A stretch of 64,000 bases of DNA, from assembly GCF_000176855.2 (NCBI RefSeq), contig NC_015138.1, positions 2,294,001 through 2,358,000 on the forward strand. Reading direction: 5' to 3'. This document shows positions 16,524-25,851 of the stretch, piece by piece (position 1 is the stretch's first letter; each line of letters opens with the position of its first letter). Made by a program: the position numbers and the translations under genes. The notes below the pieces were generated by a model that was not told the DNA's origin, did no database searches, and was given only the letters and a program-made list of their open reading frames with translations. This DNA is from Paracidovorax avenae ATCC 19860 (GTDB taxonomy: Bacteria > Pseudomonadota > Gammaproteobacteria > Burkholderiales > Burkholderiaceae_C).

Positions 16524-18221
16524 ATGGCAAACACAAATGATTCAATAAATTGGCCGATTATTTATGTCAGAGGATTTGCTTTCTCGGCGAGTGAGAGAGA
16601 CGCTACCGCTGCAGATCCATACTGTGGATTCAATGTCGGCTCAACGGTCTACCGAGCGACGGTGGACAAAGAAAAAGCAAAGTCGTTCTTTTTTGAATCT
16701 CCATTAGTCCGCCTCGCGTCGGATCATGGTTACAAAGTGCTATATCGTGATGGATTGGAGATCGCAGACCCCGCTTGGACCAGCGGCGCTGAGGGTGAAA
16801 GGCGTGCAGCAGAAGGCATTGATCTCGCTTCCATTATTGTTCATCGTTTCTACGACGCTGGCTCAAATCTGAGGGGTGGCGGGAAGTCTTCTTCGATCGT
16901 AGATTATGCGAAGGAGCTCGGCATACTAATTGCAAGAGTGCGTGAATTGGTGCGGCCAAAAGCTGAAAAGAGTCTCGCAGGCTACACGGATGAACAATTC
17001 AAATGTTATCTTGTGGCTCACTCCATGGGCGGACTGATCGTACGAGCCTTACTGCAGGACCCTGGGAATGATGTCTCCGAAATTGATTTCTCAGGGCAGC
17101 GCAGAAAGGTATCTCCTGTTCGAAGCTGCGTAGCCAAGGTTTTTACCTACGCTACGCCCCATAACGGGATTGAGTTTGCTGGGGTAAATGTTCCGGAGTT
17201 CTTGAAGGATGTCAGCAACTTCAATAGAGAAAAAATGCAGGCTTATCTGAATAATGCTCCGATCGATGGAAAAGTAAATTATCTCCCTGCAGACATTATT
17301 CCGCCTCCATCGCACTGGTTCACCATGGTCGGAACAAATCGGTTGGACTATGACGTCGCGGCAGGACTGTCGCGCACATTCGTAGGACGGGGTAGCGATG
17401 GTCTCGTGCGCATCGACAACGCAAAGCTCTGGTATCAGGAGGCAAGGACGGACTCAGCCACACTCAGGGATATGCCTGTTGCGTGCGCGTATGCCTACCG
17501 TGCACATTCTGGCCCTTTCGGAATCGTGAACAGTGAAGAGGCATATCAGTGCCTGCGCCGATTTCTTTTCGGAAATTTTCGTGTCGAGCTTTGGCTGGAT
17601 ATTCATGACGTGCGCCTGCCGCTGGATGTGCAGAAGCAGGAGTGGCAAGGGCGGAAAGTGGATGCAATCTATCAGGTGGAATTGGTCGCAGCCCCTCGTG
17701 GAAAATCTTGGGCGCTCAGTCGACGCAAATCGGAGGAGGACTCGCCGGCGTGCAGAACATATCAGGAGATCAAGAAAGGTGTTTCGGAGCCCATACATCT
17801 TTCAACGGTTTTTCTTATGAATTCGGCAAAGGTTCAACCTGATCGGCCTGGCCTCTCCTACGCCGTCACGCTCGGCATTAAGGTGCCGGACTACGAAGTG
17901 GAGCGAGCGTTTTGGCGTGATGGCCACTACGAGGGAGTTTCACTTTTTAATGACTCTCTCATCGTGACCATTTTTGATCCGAAGGCGCATTCCGAAGAGA
18001 TAAACACAGTTACCAGCGACTGGTTGGTGCGCTACAGCTGGGCGAAGCGGCAGAACAATGCGCGCATTGCGCCCGCAGAACGGGGTAGTGAAAAGGTATT
18101 CCCGGTCAACGAAATTTCCAAACCATTTTCTTTAGATATTCCTCTGCATACGGATGACATGCATGGTGGGATTGGCGCGATTAGCGCAACGCTGCGGATG
18201 GAGGCGAGGGCGTGGTCGTAG
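16524..18221 (+). CDS. PGAP1/lipase-like alpha/beta hydrolase
   Basis: A 565-residue protein with GGAGGGGATGG just before its ATG. The first 330 residues look like an alpha/beta hydrolase: oxyanion-loop-like IIYVRGFAF near residue 13, the nucleophile elbow YLVAHSMGGLIVRALL near residue 170 (predicted catalytic Ser), and VFTYATPHNG, the typical strand after it in PGAP1/triacylglycerol lipases. The C-terminal 200 residues resemble no domain I know. There is no signal peptide. A cytosolic enzyme with no export signal, next to a lipoprotein and a membrane protein, is the layout of some type VI lipase effectors (Tle) with immunity genes, but no VgrG, PAAR or Hcp gene is present here. Confidence 0.7.
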   Translation: MANTNDSINWPIIYVRGFAFSASERDATAADPYCGFNVGSTVYRATVDKEKAKSFFFESPLVRLASDHGYKVLYRDGLEIADPAWTSGAEGERRAAEGIDLASIIVHRFYDAGSNLRGGGKSSSIVDYAKELGILIARVRELVRPKAEKSLAGYTDEQFKCYLVAHSMGGLIVRALLQDPGNDVSEIDFSGQRRKVSPVRSCVAKVFTYATPHNGIEFAGVNVPEFLKDVSNFNREKMQAYLNNAPIDGKVNYLPADIIPPPSHWFTMVGTNRLDYDVAAGLSRTFVGRGSDGLVRIDNAKLWYQEARTDSATLRDMPVACAYAYRAHSGPFGIVNSEEAYQCLRRFLFGNFRVELWLDIHDVRLPLDVQKQEWQGRKVDAIYQVELVAAPRGKSWALSRRKSEEDSPACRTYQEIKKGVSEPIHLSTVFLMNSAKVQPDRPGLSYAVTLGIKVPDYEVERAFWRDGHYEGVSLFNDSLIVTIFDPKAHSEEINTVTSDWLVRYSWAKRQNNARIAPAERGSEKVFPVNEISKPFSLDIPLHTDDMHGGIGAISATLRMEARAWS

Positions 18222-18560
18222 TACGAATGCCATTGACGCGCCACTACAGGTCGGGCTGGAATTCGAGCTATGTGTACAACTGGGTGTCTCTCATGGTGTC
18301 ATTTGAATAAGGCCGCAAAGTTCGTCTGACTGATATGAATATCAGCGTTAATGTCGCATCCTGAGTGATTGCATAAATTCAAATTGCTATCCGCTATTCA
18401 TGGCCCAAGCGGTGTTACAGGAGTTGAGGGGGGTGACTTGATTCTTCCTTATTTTCGTCATTTTCTAATTTGACGGACTTCACTTCCATCCAGCTGGTAC
18501 GGCTATCGGGGAGCACGTCAGTGGCATGAGCCCTGGAAGAGCGCCATGGCGAACCATCGG
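18222..18560. other. Non-coding right edge of the AT-rich island
   Basis: These 339 bp between the lipase-like gene and the histidine kinase (both genes end here) hold no convincing gene or RNA. Composition is AT-rich up to about 18480 and then returns to the high-GC background, so this is where the accessory island ends. No flanking direct repeat or integrase gene is visible. Confidence 0.5.
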
Positions 18561-20084
18561 CTAAGGGTCCGTGGCCCGTACCGGGAACGAGAACGCGAAC
18601 TCGGTGCCGTGCTCGTGGCTGGACTGCACGACCACCTGCCCGCCGTGCGCCTGCGCGATCGCACGCACGATGAACAGGCCGAGCCCGACGCTGCGCGCGG
18701 AGGTGTCTTCCGCGGTGACGCCGCGCACCATGGGCTGGAAGAGGCGGCCCAGGGTGTGCCGGGGGATGGGGTCGCCATGGTTGTGCACGGCCAGGCGGGC
18801 GGTGCCCGATTCCACCGCGGTGGCGACCGTGACGGTGCTGCCTGGCGTGCCATAGGCCATGGCATTGCCCACGAGGTTGCCCAGGAGCTGGGCGATGCGG
18901 TCCGGGTCGGCGCTGATCTCTCCGCCGCCCGTGGCGATGTGTTCGATGGTGCGGCCGGGGAAGGCCACCGAGAGCTCCTCGATGATCCGCGCCGCGAGCT
19001 GGTGGAGGTCCGTGGGGCGGCGCGAGACGCTCAGGCCCGCGCCGAGGCGCACGACCGTGAAATCGAGCAGGTCGGCGATGAGGCGCTTGGCGCGCTGCCC
19101 GGCACGGGTGATGTTGCCCAGCATGCGCGCGGCCGTCTCCGGCGGGGTGGGCGTGGGCGAGGCCGCCTGCCGTGTAAGCATGTCGGCGGCCAGGAGGATG
19201 GTGGTGAGCGGGTTGCGCAGGTCGTGGCTGACGATGCCGATCATCTGCTCGGCGAACACGGCGCGGTCTTCCGCGAGGGCGCGCCCTTGTTCGGCTTCGG
19301 TGATGTCGCTGAAGATGCCCACGAATTCCGTGAGCATGCCGTCCTCGCCCCGGAATCCCTGGCCGGAGGAGACGAGCACGCGGCGGTGTCCCTTCGCGTC
19401 GGTGATGCGGTGCTTGAACTGGTAGGGCTCGCCGGTGCGCAGGGCGCGGTCGAGTGCGGCGCGTTCCGCGGCGCGGTCTTCGGGCACCACGTGGGCCACG
19501 AAGTCGTCCTCGCCCACGGGCCGCTCCGGGTCCAGGCCCAGCAGGACGGCGACGTCGGTGCCGAAGCGCCGCCGGCCGGTGGCGGGGTCCAGGTCCCACA
19601 TATGGATGGCCCCGGACTGCATGGCCTGCCGCAGGCGCGAGCGGGACGCCTGCAGGGCCTGCTGCGCCTGCCGCTCCTTGGCCACCATGTCGTCGGCGCG
19701 CTTGCGGGCGGCCAGCAGTTCGCGCTCGTATTTGTTGCGCTCCTCGGCCACCATCACGGCGATCTCGTCGAAGGCGTCCTCGCCGCTGGTGCGGCGCACC
19801 ACGTTGAGCAGGGCGGGGAAGGTGCTGCCGTCGCCGCGGCGGATGTCGAGCTTGACCTCCGAGATGGCGCCCTGCATTGCCAGCATGGGCTGCCAGTGGG
19901 TCTGGTGGAAGATCCGGCCGCCCACGGTGAAAAGCTCCTGCAGCTTCTTTTGCCGTACCAGTTCGTGCGGGGGGATGCCGGTCCACTGGCACAGGGTCCG
20001 GTTGACCTTGAGGATCAGGCCGGACGTGCTGGTCACCAGCAGCCCGCAGGGCATGCGGTCGAAGAGTTCTTCCGCTTCTACCAT
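18561..20084 (-). CDS. PAS-PAS sensor histidine kinase paired with an RsbQ-like hydrolase
   Basis: A 507-residue soluble kinase without transmembrane helices. The first PAS domain is at about residues 1-115 (LFDRMPCGLLVTSTSGLILK), a coiled linker follows, the second PAS domain is at about 150-262 (ending FVGIFSDITEAEQ), and HisKA has the phosphorylated His near residue 287 in GIVSHDLRNPLTT. HATPase_c spans about 385-505 with LLGNLVGNAMAYG, and VGLGLFIVRAIAQAHGG. The ATG at 20084 overlaps the 3' end of the hydrolase gene by 7 bp, so the two are one operon. No response regulator is adjacent, so the output partner is elsewhere. In Bacillus, RsbQ works with the PAS protein RsbP, and this pair is the analogous arrangement with a kinase output. 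Confidence 0.9.
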   Translation of the reverse strand: MVEAEELFDRMPCGLLVTSTSGLILKVNRTLCQWTGIPPHELVRQKKLQELFTVGGRIFHQTHWQPMLAMQGAISEVKLDIRRGDGSTFPALLNVVRRTSGEDAFDEIAVMVAEERNKYERELLAARKRADDMVAKERQAQQALQASRSRLRQAMQSGAIHMWDLDPATGRRRFGTDVAVLLGLDPERPVGEDDFVAHVVPEDRAAERAALDRALRTGEPYQFKHRITDAKGHRRVLVSSGQGFRGEDGMLTEFVGIFSDITEAEQGRALAEDRAVFAEQMIGIVSHDLRNPLTTILLAADMLTRQAASPTPTPPETAARMLGNITRAGQRAKRLIADLLDFTVVRLGAGLSVSRRPTDLHQLAARIIEELSVAFPGRTIEHIATGGGEISADPDRIAQLLGNLVGNAMAYGTPGSTVTVATAVESGTARLAVHNHGDPIPRHTLGRLFQPMVRGVTAEDTSARSVGLGLFIVRAIAQAHGGQVVVQSSHEHGTEFAFSFPVRATDP

Positions 20085-20881
20085 CCGATCGAGCCGAGGA
20101 ATTCGTCCATCACCACGCTGCAGGCGCCGGGTGCGCTGAGGTGCGGGCAGTGCCCTACGTTCTCGATCACCCGCAGCATGCCCCGGGGCAGGTGGCGGAG
20201 CATGTAGTCGCCCACGGGGCGCGGCGCGATGATGTCATCGCTGGACTGGATGACCAGCGCCGGCTCCTTCAAACGGTGCAGGTCGGCCCGGTTGTCGGAG
20301 AGGAAGGTGACGCGCGCGAATTGCCGGGCGATGTCGGGATCGGTGCGGCAGAAGCTGGCCGTGAGCTCTTCGCCCAGCTCGGGCCGGTCGGGCGCGCCCA
20401 TGATGGCGGGCGCCATCTGGCTCGCCCAGCCGAGGTAGTTGGAGTCGAGGGTGTCCAGCAGGGAATCGATGTCCTCGCGGGAGAAACCGCCCACGTAGTC
20501 GCCGTCGTCGATGTAGCAGGGGGAGGGGCCGACCATGACGTGGCCGGCGATCCTTCCGGGGCGGTGGGTGCCGGCCAGCAGGCCGATCATGGCGCCCACC
20601 GAATGCCCCACGAAGACCACGGGGCCCTGCGCGAATTCGTCGATGATCTCCAGCACGTCGTCCGCATAGCCGTGGAGCGAGGCGTATTTGCCGGGATCGT
20701 AGGCGCCCAGGTCGGACAGGCCGCTGCCCACCATGTCGAAGGTGATGGTGCGGCAGCGCGCTGCATAGCGCGGTGCCAGCAGCCGCCACATGTTCTGGTC
20801 GCAGCCGAAGCCATGGGCGAACACGAGGCATCCGGTGCCCTGGCCCTGGACCTTCACATTGTTTCTGCGCCCGACCGACAT
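20078..20881 (-). CDS. RsbQ/KAI2-like alpha/beta hydrolase
   Basis: A 267-residue protein from the ATG at 20881, which has AGGAG 6 bases upstream; longer starts lack this. It begins RNNVKVQGQGTGCLVFAHGF and closely follows Bacillus RsbQ throughout (GCDQNMWRLLAPRY, VGHSVGAMIGLLAGTHRP, GWASQMAPAIM). The triad is visible: Ser94 in GHSVG, Asp at 215-216 in SSDDIIAP, His244 in GHCPH. RsbQ and its plant relatives KAI2 and D14 bind and hydrolyse small hydrophobic signals. It is co-transcribed with, and overlaps, the PAS kinase, so it probably supplies or senses the ligand for the first PAS domain. Confidence 0.92.
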   Translation of the reverse strand: MSVGRRNNVKVQGQGTGCLVFAHGFGCDQNMWRLLAPRYAARCRTITFDMVGSGLSDLGAYDPGKYASLHGYADDVLEIIDEFAQGPVVFVGHSVGAMIGLLAGTHRPGRIAGHVMVGPSPCYIDDGDYVGGFSREDIDSLLDTLDSNYLGWASQMAPAIMGAPDRPELGEELTASFCRTDPDIARQFARVTFLSDNRADLHRLKEPALVIQSSDDIIAPRPVGDYMLRHLPRGMLRVIENVGHCPHLSAPGACSVVMDEFLGSIGW

Positions 20882-21061
20882 GCAAGCTCCTGGTAATGCC
20901 CGGGCGATGCCAGCCGCGGTACGACGCAACCATTATGGGACATCTGTCCAGTTGGCGAGGGGGCATGACCAGTGGGGCCGTGGGTGAAACGGCGCGCGCC
21001 GTGGAATCCGGCAGAAAAGGGGCCGCACGGGTGCGCGATGGCGGCTTTTTCCGCGGGGTGT

Positions 21062-21123
21062 TTCGTGCCTGTCCGATCCGCTTCGCGGGCACGGCGCGCG
21101 GCGGCGGCCCTGGTCCGTAGATT
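21062..21123 (+). promoter_or_regulatory. Plant-inducible promoter (PIP box) with -10
   Basis: TTCGT (21062-21066) and TTCGC (21082-21086) are separated by exactly 15 bases, a perfect TTCGB-N15-TTCGB box, the binding site of HrpX/HrpB-type activators of type III secretion genes. A YANNNT -10 (TAGATT, 21118-21123) begins 31 bases after the box, within the 30-32 base rule for functional PIP promoters. The effector-like gene starts 70 bp further on. The rest of the 20882-21192 gap shows nothing else. Confidence 0.85.
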
Positions 21124-21192
21124 GGGCTGATCGCAGGCCTCCCCCGAGAACGCGGGAGGCCGTTCCTGCACACCCATCCTTTCCTTGCAGCC

Positions 21193-22578
21193 ATGCCCAT
21201 TTCATCCCTGCGTAACGCTACCGCGTCACCCACCAACGCCGCTGCAGCGCTGTTGCCCCACGGGGGCGACGACAGCGCGGCCGGAGCGGCGCCCGAAACC
21301 CCACATGGCTCCCTGCCGGCCCTGGATGCGGGGTCCCTCCGCAGCCTGCGGCGCGCGAATTCCATGCCGTCGCCGCAGGCCGCGGACGCCCTGTTGCGGG
21401 CGTCCCTGCCCACGCGCCCCGCCAGCGATGCCGTCGCGCTGCCGGCACAGGCGCTGCCGGTGCTGCAGGCTGCGCAGGGGCTGGTCCATGCCCTGATAGC
21501 ACCCGCGCAGGCGCGGGACGCGGAGGTTGTTCAGCGGCTGCAGCGCAATACCCAGGTGCTGCTGGACAAGGGCATCGACACCCCGGAAAAGCTGCAGCGC
21601 TTTCTCTCCGCTGCCTGGCGCCACGACGCGGTGCTCGGCTTCGCGGGGCTGGGTTTCAGCAACGGGGCGGGGTACATGGCCGGCATCACGGCAGCCAACG
21701 AGAAGCTGGTGTCGCTGCTGCCCACGGACCTGCTGCGGAATACGCCGCGGCTGGGCTTCGTGGTCGGCCTGGGCGTCGGCGCGTTGGACGTGCTGGTGAG
21801 CGCGGTCGGCAATGCGGTGGTCGCGCCGCGCCTCTACAACGGCCCTTCCGGGCTGGACCGCCTGCCCGCCGCGCTGCGTCCGGATCCCCATGCCGAGCAG
21901 ATCCGCAATGCCGGCCTGGCAGCAGGGTTCAACGTCGCGAAGAACCTGCCGCGCGTGGTGGAGCCGTTCGTGCAGGCCGCGATCGAGGGCCGGGGCGACA
22001 ACAGCGTGAGCCGCGTGTGGGCGGACCGCATCGATGCGTCGCTGCTCGACGGCTTCGGAGGGATGCTGGCCGCAGGCGCCCGGGGCGTGCACAGGCTTTC
22101 GCAGGCGGTGCCCTACGATGCGCGCATGCTGCTGCGCAGCGACCTGGGCGAGGTCATCGACCAGACCCGGCGCCCGTGGAAGGAATCCCTGCAGGGCGTC
22201 GGCTCCGCGGCGCTCGAGGGCGCTAAGTCGCTCGTGACCTCTCCCGTGCCCGTGGCGGTGGTGGCCACGGTGGGGTGCTTCATCGCCGAGCTGTTCGCGG
22301 CCAATGCGTCCATCGACCGCGCCGGGTCGCCCGCAGGGCTGCCGGCGGACCGGGCGGACGCCGGCATGCTCTCGGGCAAGCGGGCGTCGTCGGTGCTGAT
22401 CATGGGGTTGATGTCCGGCACGATCGAGCTGGGCGCGCCCTATGCCGCTCGGGGCGGTGCCTATGTGGCCCGCACGATCCACCAGGGCCTGCAGCAGACG
22501 TCCTCGAACCTGATGGCCTGGGCCCAGGCCCGCTTCGGCGCCGCGGAGCCGGACCTGGAAGCGGGCCGGCCGCGGTAG
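21193..22578 (+). CDS. Candidate type III secreted effector, hypothetical
   Basis: A 461-residue protein with no enzyme family that I recognise. The first 60 residues are rich in Ser, Ala, Pro and Thr and poor in acidic residues at the very start (MPISSLRNATASPTNAAAAL), the usual composition of a type III secretion signal, and there is no Sec signal. The body (about 85-450) is mostly helical with several Gly/Ala-rich hydrophobic segments that could insert in host membranes: near 145-165, 187-207 (LGFVVGLGVGALDVLVSAVG), 352-370 and 397-417. It is monocistronic under a perfect PIP box. Together these make it a strong effector candidate, while the biochemical function is unknown. Confidence 0.75.
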   Translation: MPISSLRNATASPTNAAAALLPHGGDDSAAGAAPETPHGSLPALDAGSLRSLRRANSMPSPQAADALLRASLPTRPASDAVALPAQALPVLQAAQGLVHALIAPAQARDAEVVQRLQRNTQVLLDKGIDTPEKLQRFLSAAWRHDAVLGFAGLGFSNGAGYMAGITAANEKLVSLLPTDLLRNTPRLGFVVGLGVGALDVLVSAVGNAVVAPRLYNGPSGLDRLPAALRPDPHAEQIRNAGLAAGFNVAKNLPRVVEPFVQAAIEGRGDNSVSRVWADRIDASLLDGFGGMLAAGARGVHRLSQAVPYDARMLLRSDLGEVIDQTRRPWKESLQGVGSAALEGAKSLVTSPVPVAVVATVGCFIAELFAANASIDRAGSPAGLPADRADAGMLSGKRASSVLIMGLMSGTIELGAPYAARGGAYVARTIHQGLQQTSSNLMAWAQARFGAAEPDLEAGRPR

Positions 22579-22648
22579 GGCGGGTGACGCGCGGCCCGGC
22601 CCCGGGCCTGCGGTCTGCGCGTTTTCCCCGAGGAAGATGTTCACGCAA

Positions 22649-22681
22649 TTAGTTGACATCTAAATCATCTATTCCTAAAGT
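22649..22681 (+). promoter_or_regulatory. Sigma70-type promoter with overlapping palindrome, start of aromatic operon
   Basis: TTGACA (22653-22658), 17 bases, then TAAAGT (22676-22681) form a good -35/-10 pair. The -35 lies inside the inverted repeat TTAG-N7-CTAA (22649-22663), where a repressor would block polymerase; the MarR protein encoded in the operon is the obvious candidate. A start near 22688 leaves a leader of about 28 bases before the ATG at 22716 and rules out the TTG codon at 22653. Confidence 0.6.
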
Positions 22682-22715
22682 TGCTGCAGGCCCGGACGGC
22701 CCTGGAGACCTGCGC

Positions 22716-25055
22716 ATGAAGATCGTTTGCATCGGTGGCGGCCCGGCGGGCCTGTATTTCGCGCTGCTCATGAAGCAGCAGGACCCCGCCCACGACGTCA
22801 CCGTGGTGGAGCGCAACAAGCCCTACGACACCTTCGGCTGGGGCGTGGTGTTTTCCGACGCCACCATGGACCACATGCGCACGTGGGACCGCGAGACTGC
22901 CGACGAGATCCAGGAGGCTTTCAACCACTGGGACGACATCGAGCTGCGCTTCAAGGGCCGCACGATCCGCTCGGGCGGGCATGGCTTCGTGGGCATCGGG
23001 CGCAAGAAGCTGCTCAACATCCTGCAGGCGCGCTGCGAGCGCCTGGGCGTGAAGCTGGTGTTCGAGACCGAGGCCGCCTCCGACGAGGACTATCCCGACG
23101 CCGATCTCGTCGTCGCCTGCGACGGCGTGAACTCCCGCATCCGGGGCCGCTACGCCAACGTGTTCCAGCCCGACATCGTCACGCGGCCCAACCGCTACAT
23201 CTGGCTGGGCACGCACAAGCTGTTCGATGCCTTCACGTTCGATTTCCAGCGTACGGAGCACGGCTGGTTCCAGGCGCACATCTACAAGTTCGACGACCGC
23301 ACGACCACGTTCATCGTCGAGTGCCCGGAGGCGGTGTGGAAGGCGCATGGCCTGGACGGGGCCGACCAGGACCAGTCCATTGCCTTCTGCGAGCGGGTGT
23401 TCGCCGACACGCTGGGCGGAGCGCCCCTGATGAGCAATGCGCGCCACCTGCGCGGCTCGGCCTGGCTGAACTTCCAGCGCGTGGTGTGCGCGCAGTGGTG
23501 GCTGCGCAACCCCCGCGGCAGCCACGTGGTGCTGATGGGCGACGCGGTGCACACGGCGCATTTCGCGATCGGCTCGGGCACCAAGCTCGCCATCGAGGAT
23601 GCGATCGAGCTCGCGCGCCAGTTCGGCCGCCTGGGCGGTGGCCGCGAGGGCATCCCCGCCGTGCTCGCGGCCTACCAGGAAGCGCGCCGCGTGGAGACGC
23701 TGCGCATCCAGAACGCGGCCTGGAACGCGATGGAATGGTTCGAGGTGTGCGGCGATCGCTACTGCGACCAGCTGGAGCCCGAGCAATTCATGTATTCCAT
23801 GCTCACGCGCAGCCAGCGCATCAGCCACGAGAACCTGCGGCTGCGCGACGCGGGCTGGCTGGAAGGCTACGAGCGCTGGTTCGCGCACCGCGCGGGCATC
23901 GACGTGCCGGCTGGCAGCCGGCCGCCGCCGCCCATGTTCACGCCGCTCACCGTGCGCGGCGTGGCGCTGAAGAACCGCATCGTGGTCTCGCCCATGGCGC
24001 AGTATTCGGCGGAAGACGGCCTGGTGGGCGACTACCACCTGGTGCACCTGGGGGCGCGCGCCATGGGCGGTGCCGGCCTCGTGTTCGCCGAGATGGCCTG
24101 CGTGAGCGCCGAAGGCCGCATCACCCCGGGCTGCCCGGGCCTGTACCGGCCCGAACACACGGTGGCATTTCGCCGTATCGCCGACTGGATCCATGCGAAC
24201 ACCGACGCGAAGTTCGGCATCCAGATCGGCCATGCAGGCGCCAAGGCCTCCACGCGCCGGGCCTGGGAGGGCATCGACCAGCCGCTGCCCGAAGGCAACT
24301 GGCCCATCGTGTCCGCCTCGCCGCAGCAGTACCTCGAAGGCGTGAGCCAGCGCGCGCGGCAGATGACGCGCGCCGACATGGATGCCGTGCGCGAGCAGTT
24401 CGCCCAGGCCGCGCGCGCCGCCGATGCCGCGGGCGCGGACTGGCTGGAGCTGCACTGCGCCCACGGCTACCTGCTGTCGAGCTTTCTCTCGCCGCTCACC
24501 AACCAGCGCGATGACGGGTACGGCGGTCCGCTGCAGAACCGCCTGCGCTACCCGCTGGAGGTGTTCGCCGCGGTGCGCGCCGCCTGGCCGCAGGACAAGC
24601 CGCTGTCGGTGCGCATTTCCGCCCACGACTGGGTGGAGGGCGGCACCACGCCGCAGGATGCGGTGGAAATCGCCCGGGCGTTCAAGGCGGCCGGTGCGGA
24701 CATGATCGATTGCTCCTCGGGCCAGGTGAGCAAGCGCGAGAAGCCGGTGTATGGCCGCATGTTCCAGACGCCGTTCGCCGACCGCATCCGGCAGGAGGCG
24801 GGCATCGCCACCATCGCCGTCGGTGCGATCAGCGAGGCGGACCATGCCAACAGCATCCTGGCCGCCGGCCGCGCCGATCTGTGCGCCGTGGCGCGGCCCC
24901 ACCTGGCCAACCCGGCCTGGACGCTGACCGAGGCCGCGCGCATCGGCTACACCGCGGTGGAGTGGCCGCGGCAATACCGCTCGGGCAAGCAGCAGCTGGA
25001 GGCGCATTTCGAGCGCGAAAAATCCATGGCGGCCGCCGCGGGCGGAAAGGGCTGA
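22716..25055 (+). CDS. 2-aminobenzoyl-CoA monooxygenase/reductase-type fusion (salicylyl-CoA 5-hydroxylase-like)
   Basis: A 779-residue fusion. The N-terminal half (to about residue 400) is a class A FAD monooxygenase: dinucleotide-binding [17 protein letters not shown] and the FAD/ribityl motif [20 protein letters not shown]. The C-terminal half (from about 408, [20 protein letters not shown]) is an Old Yellow Enzyme-type FMN oxidoreductase with [19 protein letters not shown] near residue 578. This architecture is that of 2-aminobenzoyl-CoA monooxygenase/reductase of Azoarcus evansii, which hydroxylates the CoA-activated ring and then reduces it; single-domain relatives are salicylyl-CoA 5-hydroxylases. 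The stop overlaps the next start (TGATG). Substrate assignment to anthraniloyl-CoA is inferred from the fusion and the operon. Confidence 0.88.
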   Translation: MKIVCIGGGPAGLYFALLMKQQDPAHDVTVVERNKPYDTFGWGVVFSDATMDHMRTWDRETADEIQEAFNHWDDIELRFKGRTIRSGGHGFVGIGRKKLLNILQARCERLGVKLVFETEAASDEDYPDADLVVACDGVNSRIRGRYANVFQPDIVTRPNRYIWLGTHKLFDAFTFDFQRTEHGWFQAHIYKFDDRTTTFIVECPEAVWKAHGLDGADQDQSIAFCERVFADTLGGAPLMSNARHLRGSAWLNFQRVVCAQWWLRNPRGSHVVLMGDAVHTAHFAIGSGTKLAIEDAIELARQFGRLGGGREGIPAVLAAYQEARRVETLRIQNAAWNAMEWFEVCGDRYCDQLEPEQFMYSMLTRSQRISHENLRLRDAGWLEGYERWFAHRAGIDVPAGSRPPPPMFTPLTVRGVALKNRIVVSPMAQYSAEDGLVGDYHLVHLGARAMGGAGLVFAEMACVSAEGRITPGCPGLYRPEHTVAFRRIADWIHANTDAKFGIQIGHAGAKASTRRAWEGIDQPLPEGNWPIVSASPQQYLEGVSQRARQMTRADMDAVREQFAQAARAADAAGADWLELHCAHGYLLSSFLSPLTNQRDDGYGGPLQNRLRYPLEVFAAVRAAWPQDKPLSVRISAHDWVEGGTTPQDAVEIARAFKAAGADMIDCSSGQVSKREKPVYGRMFQTPFADRIRQEAGIATIAVGAISEADHANSILAAGRADLCAVARPHLANPAWTLTEAARIGYTAVEWPRQYRSGKQQLEAHFEREKSMAAAAGGKG

Positions 25056-25822
25056 TGATGGACCAATCCAGACGGCATGCCCTGGTGACGGGCGGCACGC
25101 GCGGCATCGGCGCCGCCATCGCCCGGCGGCTCGCGGCCGATGGCCTGCAGGTGACGGTGCTCGGCCGCGATGCGCAGGCCGCGCAGGACTTCGCCGCCAG
25201 CGATGCGGCACACCTGCACGGCGTGGCCGCCGACGTGGCCGATGCGCGGCAGGTGGCGCAGGCGCTGGCGTCCGCCCGGGAGCGGTTCGGCCCGGTGCAG
25301 GTGCTGGTGAACAACGCCGGCCAGGCCGAGAGCGCCCCATTCCTCAAGACCGACGCGAGGCTGTGGCAGCGCATGCTGGATGTGAACCTGACCGGCACCA
25401 TGGTCTGTACCCAGGCCGTGCTGCCCGGCATGCTGGAGGCCGGCTGGGGCCGCATCGTCAATGTGGCGAGCACGGCGGGGCAGGTGGGCTACGCCTACGT
25501 GGCGGCCTACTGCGCGGCCAAGCACGGCGTGATCGGCCTCACGCGGGCGCTGGCGCTGGAGCTGGCCGCGAAGGGCGTCACGGTGAATGCCGTCTGCCCC
25601 GGTTACACCGATACCGACATCGTGCGCGAGAGCATCGACCGCATCGTGGCCAAGACCGGCCGCAGCGCCGAGGCCGCGCGGGAAGGCTTCGTGCGCGCCA
25701 ATCCGCAGGGCCGGCTGGTGGCACCCGACGAGGTGGCCGACGCGGTGGCCTGGCTGTGCACCGATGGTGCGCGGTCGGTGAACGGGCAGTCCGTCTCGGT
25801 CAGCGGCGGCGAGGTCATGTGA
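25055..25822 (+). CDS. SDR-family 3-hydroxyacyl-CoA dehydrogenase-like enzyme
   Basis: A 255-residue classical short-chain dehydrogenase: cofactor motif [23 protein letters not shown], catalytic Ser in [10 protein letters not shown] and YxxxK in [18 protein letters not shown]. Classical SDRs in aromatic-CoA operons usually oxidise the 3-hydroxyacyl-CoA formed after ring opening. The start ATG overlaps the previous stop, and the protein is cytosolic. A second ATG three bases later is equally possible. Confidence 0.9.
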   Translation: MMDQSRRHALVTGGTRGIGAAIARRLAADGLQVTVLGRDAQAAQDFAASDAAHLHGVAADVADARQVAQALASARERFGPVQVLVNNAGQAESAPFLKTDARLWQRMLDVNLTGTMVCTQAVLPGMLEAGWGRIVNVASTAGQVGYAYVAAYCAAKHGVIGLTRALALELAAKGVTVNAVCPGYTDTDIVRESIDRIVAKTGRSAEAAREGFVRANPQGRLVAPDEVADAVAWLCTDGARSVNGQSVSVSGGEVM

Positions 25823-25851
25823 GCAGCCGGCCGGAAAGAACGAACCGCACC

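Noticed and set aside
15226..18221. Prophage or integrative element
   Set aside because: No integrase, phage structural gene, tRNA or flanking repeat is present; only composition is unusual.
18227..18310. 27-codon frame after the lipase-like gene
   Set aside because: Too short, no ribosome site and no match to a known transposase or toxin fragment.
22665..25340. 891-codon open frame on the minus strand
   Set aside because: It lies antisense to the monooxygenase/reductase fusion, is rich in His/Arg/Ala typical of reverse frames in high-GC genes, and has no domain.
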